Assembly: GCA_033064195.1 (NCBI GenBank)
Contig: JARBJD010000302.1
Location: 1 to 64,000, forward strand
DNA: 64,000 nt
Reading direction: 5' to 3'
DNA from: Blattamonas nauphoetae
Taxonomy: Eukaryota; Preaxostyla; Oxymonadida
Part shown: positions 63,423 through 64,000 of the stretch, one piece after another
How the letters are laid out: each line of letters opens with the position of its first letter
How positions within the stretch are numbered: position 1 is the first letter of the stretch
The notes under the pieces: generated by a model
Told to the model about the DNA's origin: nothing
Seen by the model: the letters and a program-made list of their open reading frames with translations, nothing else
Databases searched by the model: none
Position numbers and translations under genes: made by a program

Positions 63423-64000
63423 TGACACAAAAAGAAATGGAGATATTCGGACATACGCAATCATCGGATTGTAGATAAAGAGAAGAGCGTGAGACCATTG
63501 AAAATGGCAGTCCTTGTAAATGTTGAAATCAAAGTCGGAGGAACAATTGAACTGACACGAGTGACAAGAAAGGAAATAGATCACGATGAAAGGGAGAGAG
63601 AAAAGAAGAATGATAATTCATTAAGAAGAACGAAAGAGAAAAGAAAAATGTCAAACAATTTGAAATTTCACGTTCTTGTCATTGATTGGAACAGTATAGA
63701 TAGTCTGAATAACTCCGACACGAAAAAACAGATTAGAAATGACCAAAAGAGTGAAATTTTCTGAGAGAACAGCAAACGAAGTCGACTCCTTTGAGATGCC
63801 AGTCTTCTTTCCAATGAGCCTTGATAGATGAAGAGAGGAAAAAAGAACAGAATAGAATGATTCAAACGAGATGATTCTGAAGGCTATGCGGCTTCGCATC
63901 ACAATCTCCAACGATGAGAATTCGACATAAAGGATCAGAAAAAACATAATCCATGTTCGGAGACAATGAATGAATGATTTGTCGGAGCTATTCAAGTGAA
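63423..64000. other. no gene seen to window end
   Basis: A/T-rich with short lysine/glutamate-rich frames on the plus strand (63489-63764) that show no recognisable domain. Nothing supported. Confidence 0.4.

Noticed and set aside
63489-63764. 91-aa plus-strand frame
   Set aside because: Low-complexity K/E/R-rich translation with no domain or motif support.

Overview
The window looks like nuclear DNA of a protist, most likely an oxymonad/Preaxostyla flagellate such as Blattamonas (inference). The reasons are long host genes pairing a right-handed beta-helix ectodomain, one membrane helix and a degenerate kinase domain; a kinase/SPRY-type gene with a 38-nt GT-AG intron; standard stop codons; and dense, nested mobile DNA.

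The centre is one very large Polinton/Maverick, element B (14504-46918). It starts 5'-AG and ends CT-3', has imperfect terminal inverted repeats of about 400 bp, and is flanked by the exact 6-bp duplication CTTCCT. It carries two paralogous capsid-like proteins, an S74-type fibre chaperone, a packaging ATPase, a retroviral-type integrase, a family B DNA polymerase and several small genes, most preceded by a shared A/T-rich promoter-like motif. It sits in a host kinase-SPRY gene: the 3' part lies left of it (13050-14503) and the 5' part right of it (46925-48605), both on the minus strand. A related, inverted copy, element A, enters from the left edge (1 to about 5790) and abuts a beta-helix gene.

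Element B has itself been invaded. Element D (17043-24271, TA duplication) carries decayed host-like genes (beta-helix, dynein heavy chain) and was hit by a hAT transposon (17056-19545, duplication CACATAAA). Element G (40249-45235, duplication CATTT) carries a decayed casein-kinase-1-like gene and separates a Polinton gene from its promoter. Without D and G the Polinton would be about 20 kb. Left of B, a Mutator-like element E (11301-12466, duplication CGAGAAGAG), itself containing a TA-flanked element F, splits another host gene.

Right of B lie two tandem beta-helix/pseudokinase genes (48944-54783 and 55676-61516), duplicated with their flanks; both are lightly damaged. The last 1.6 kb has no secure gene. 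All calls come from reading the sequence; no database search was run.
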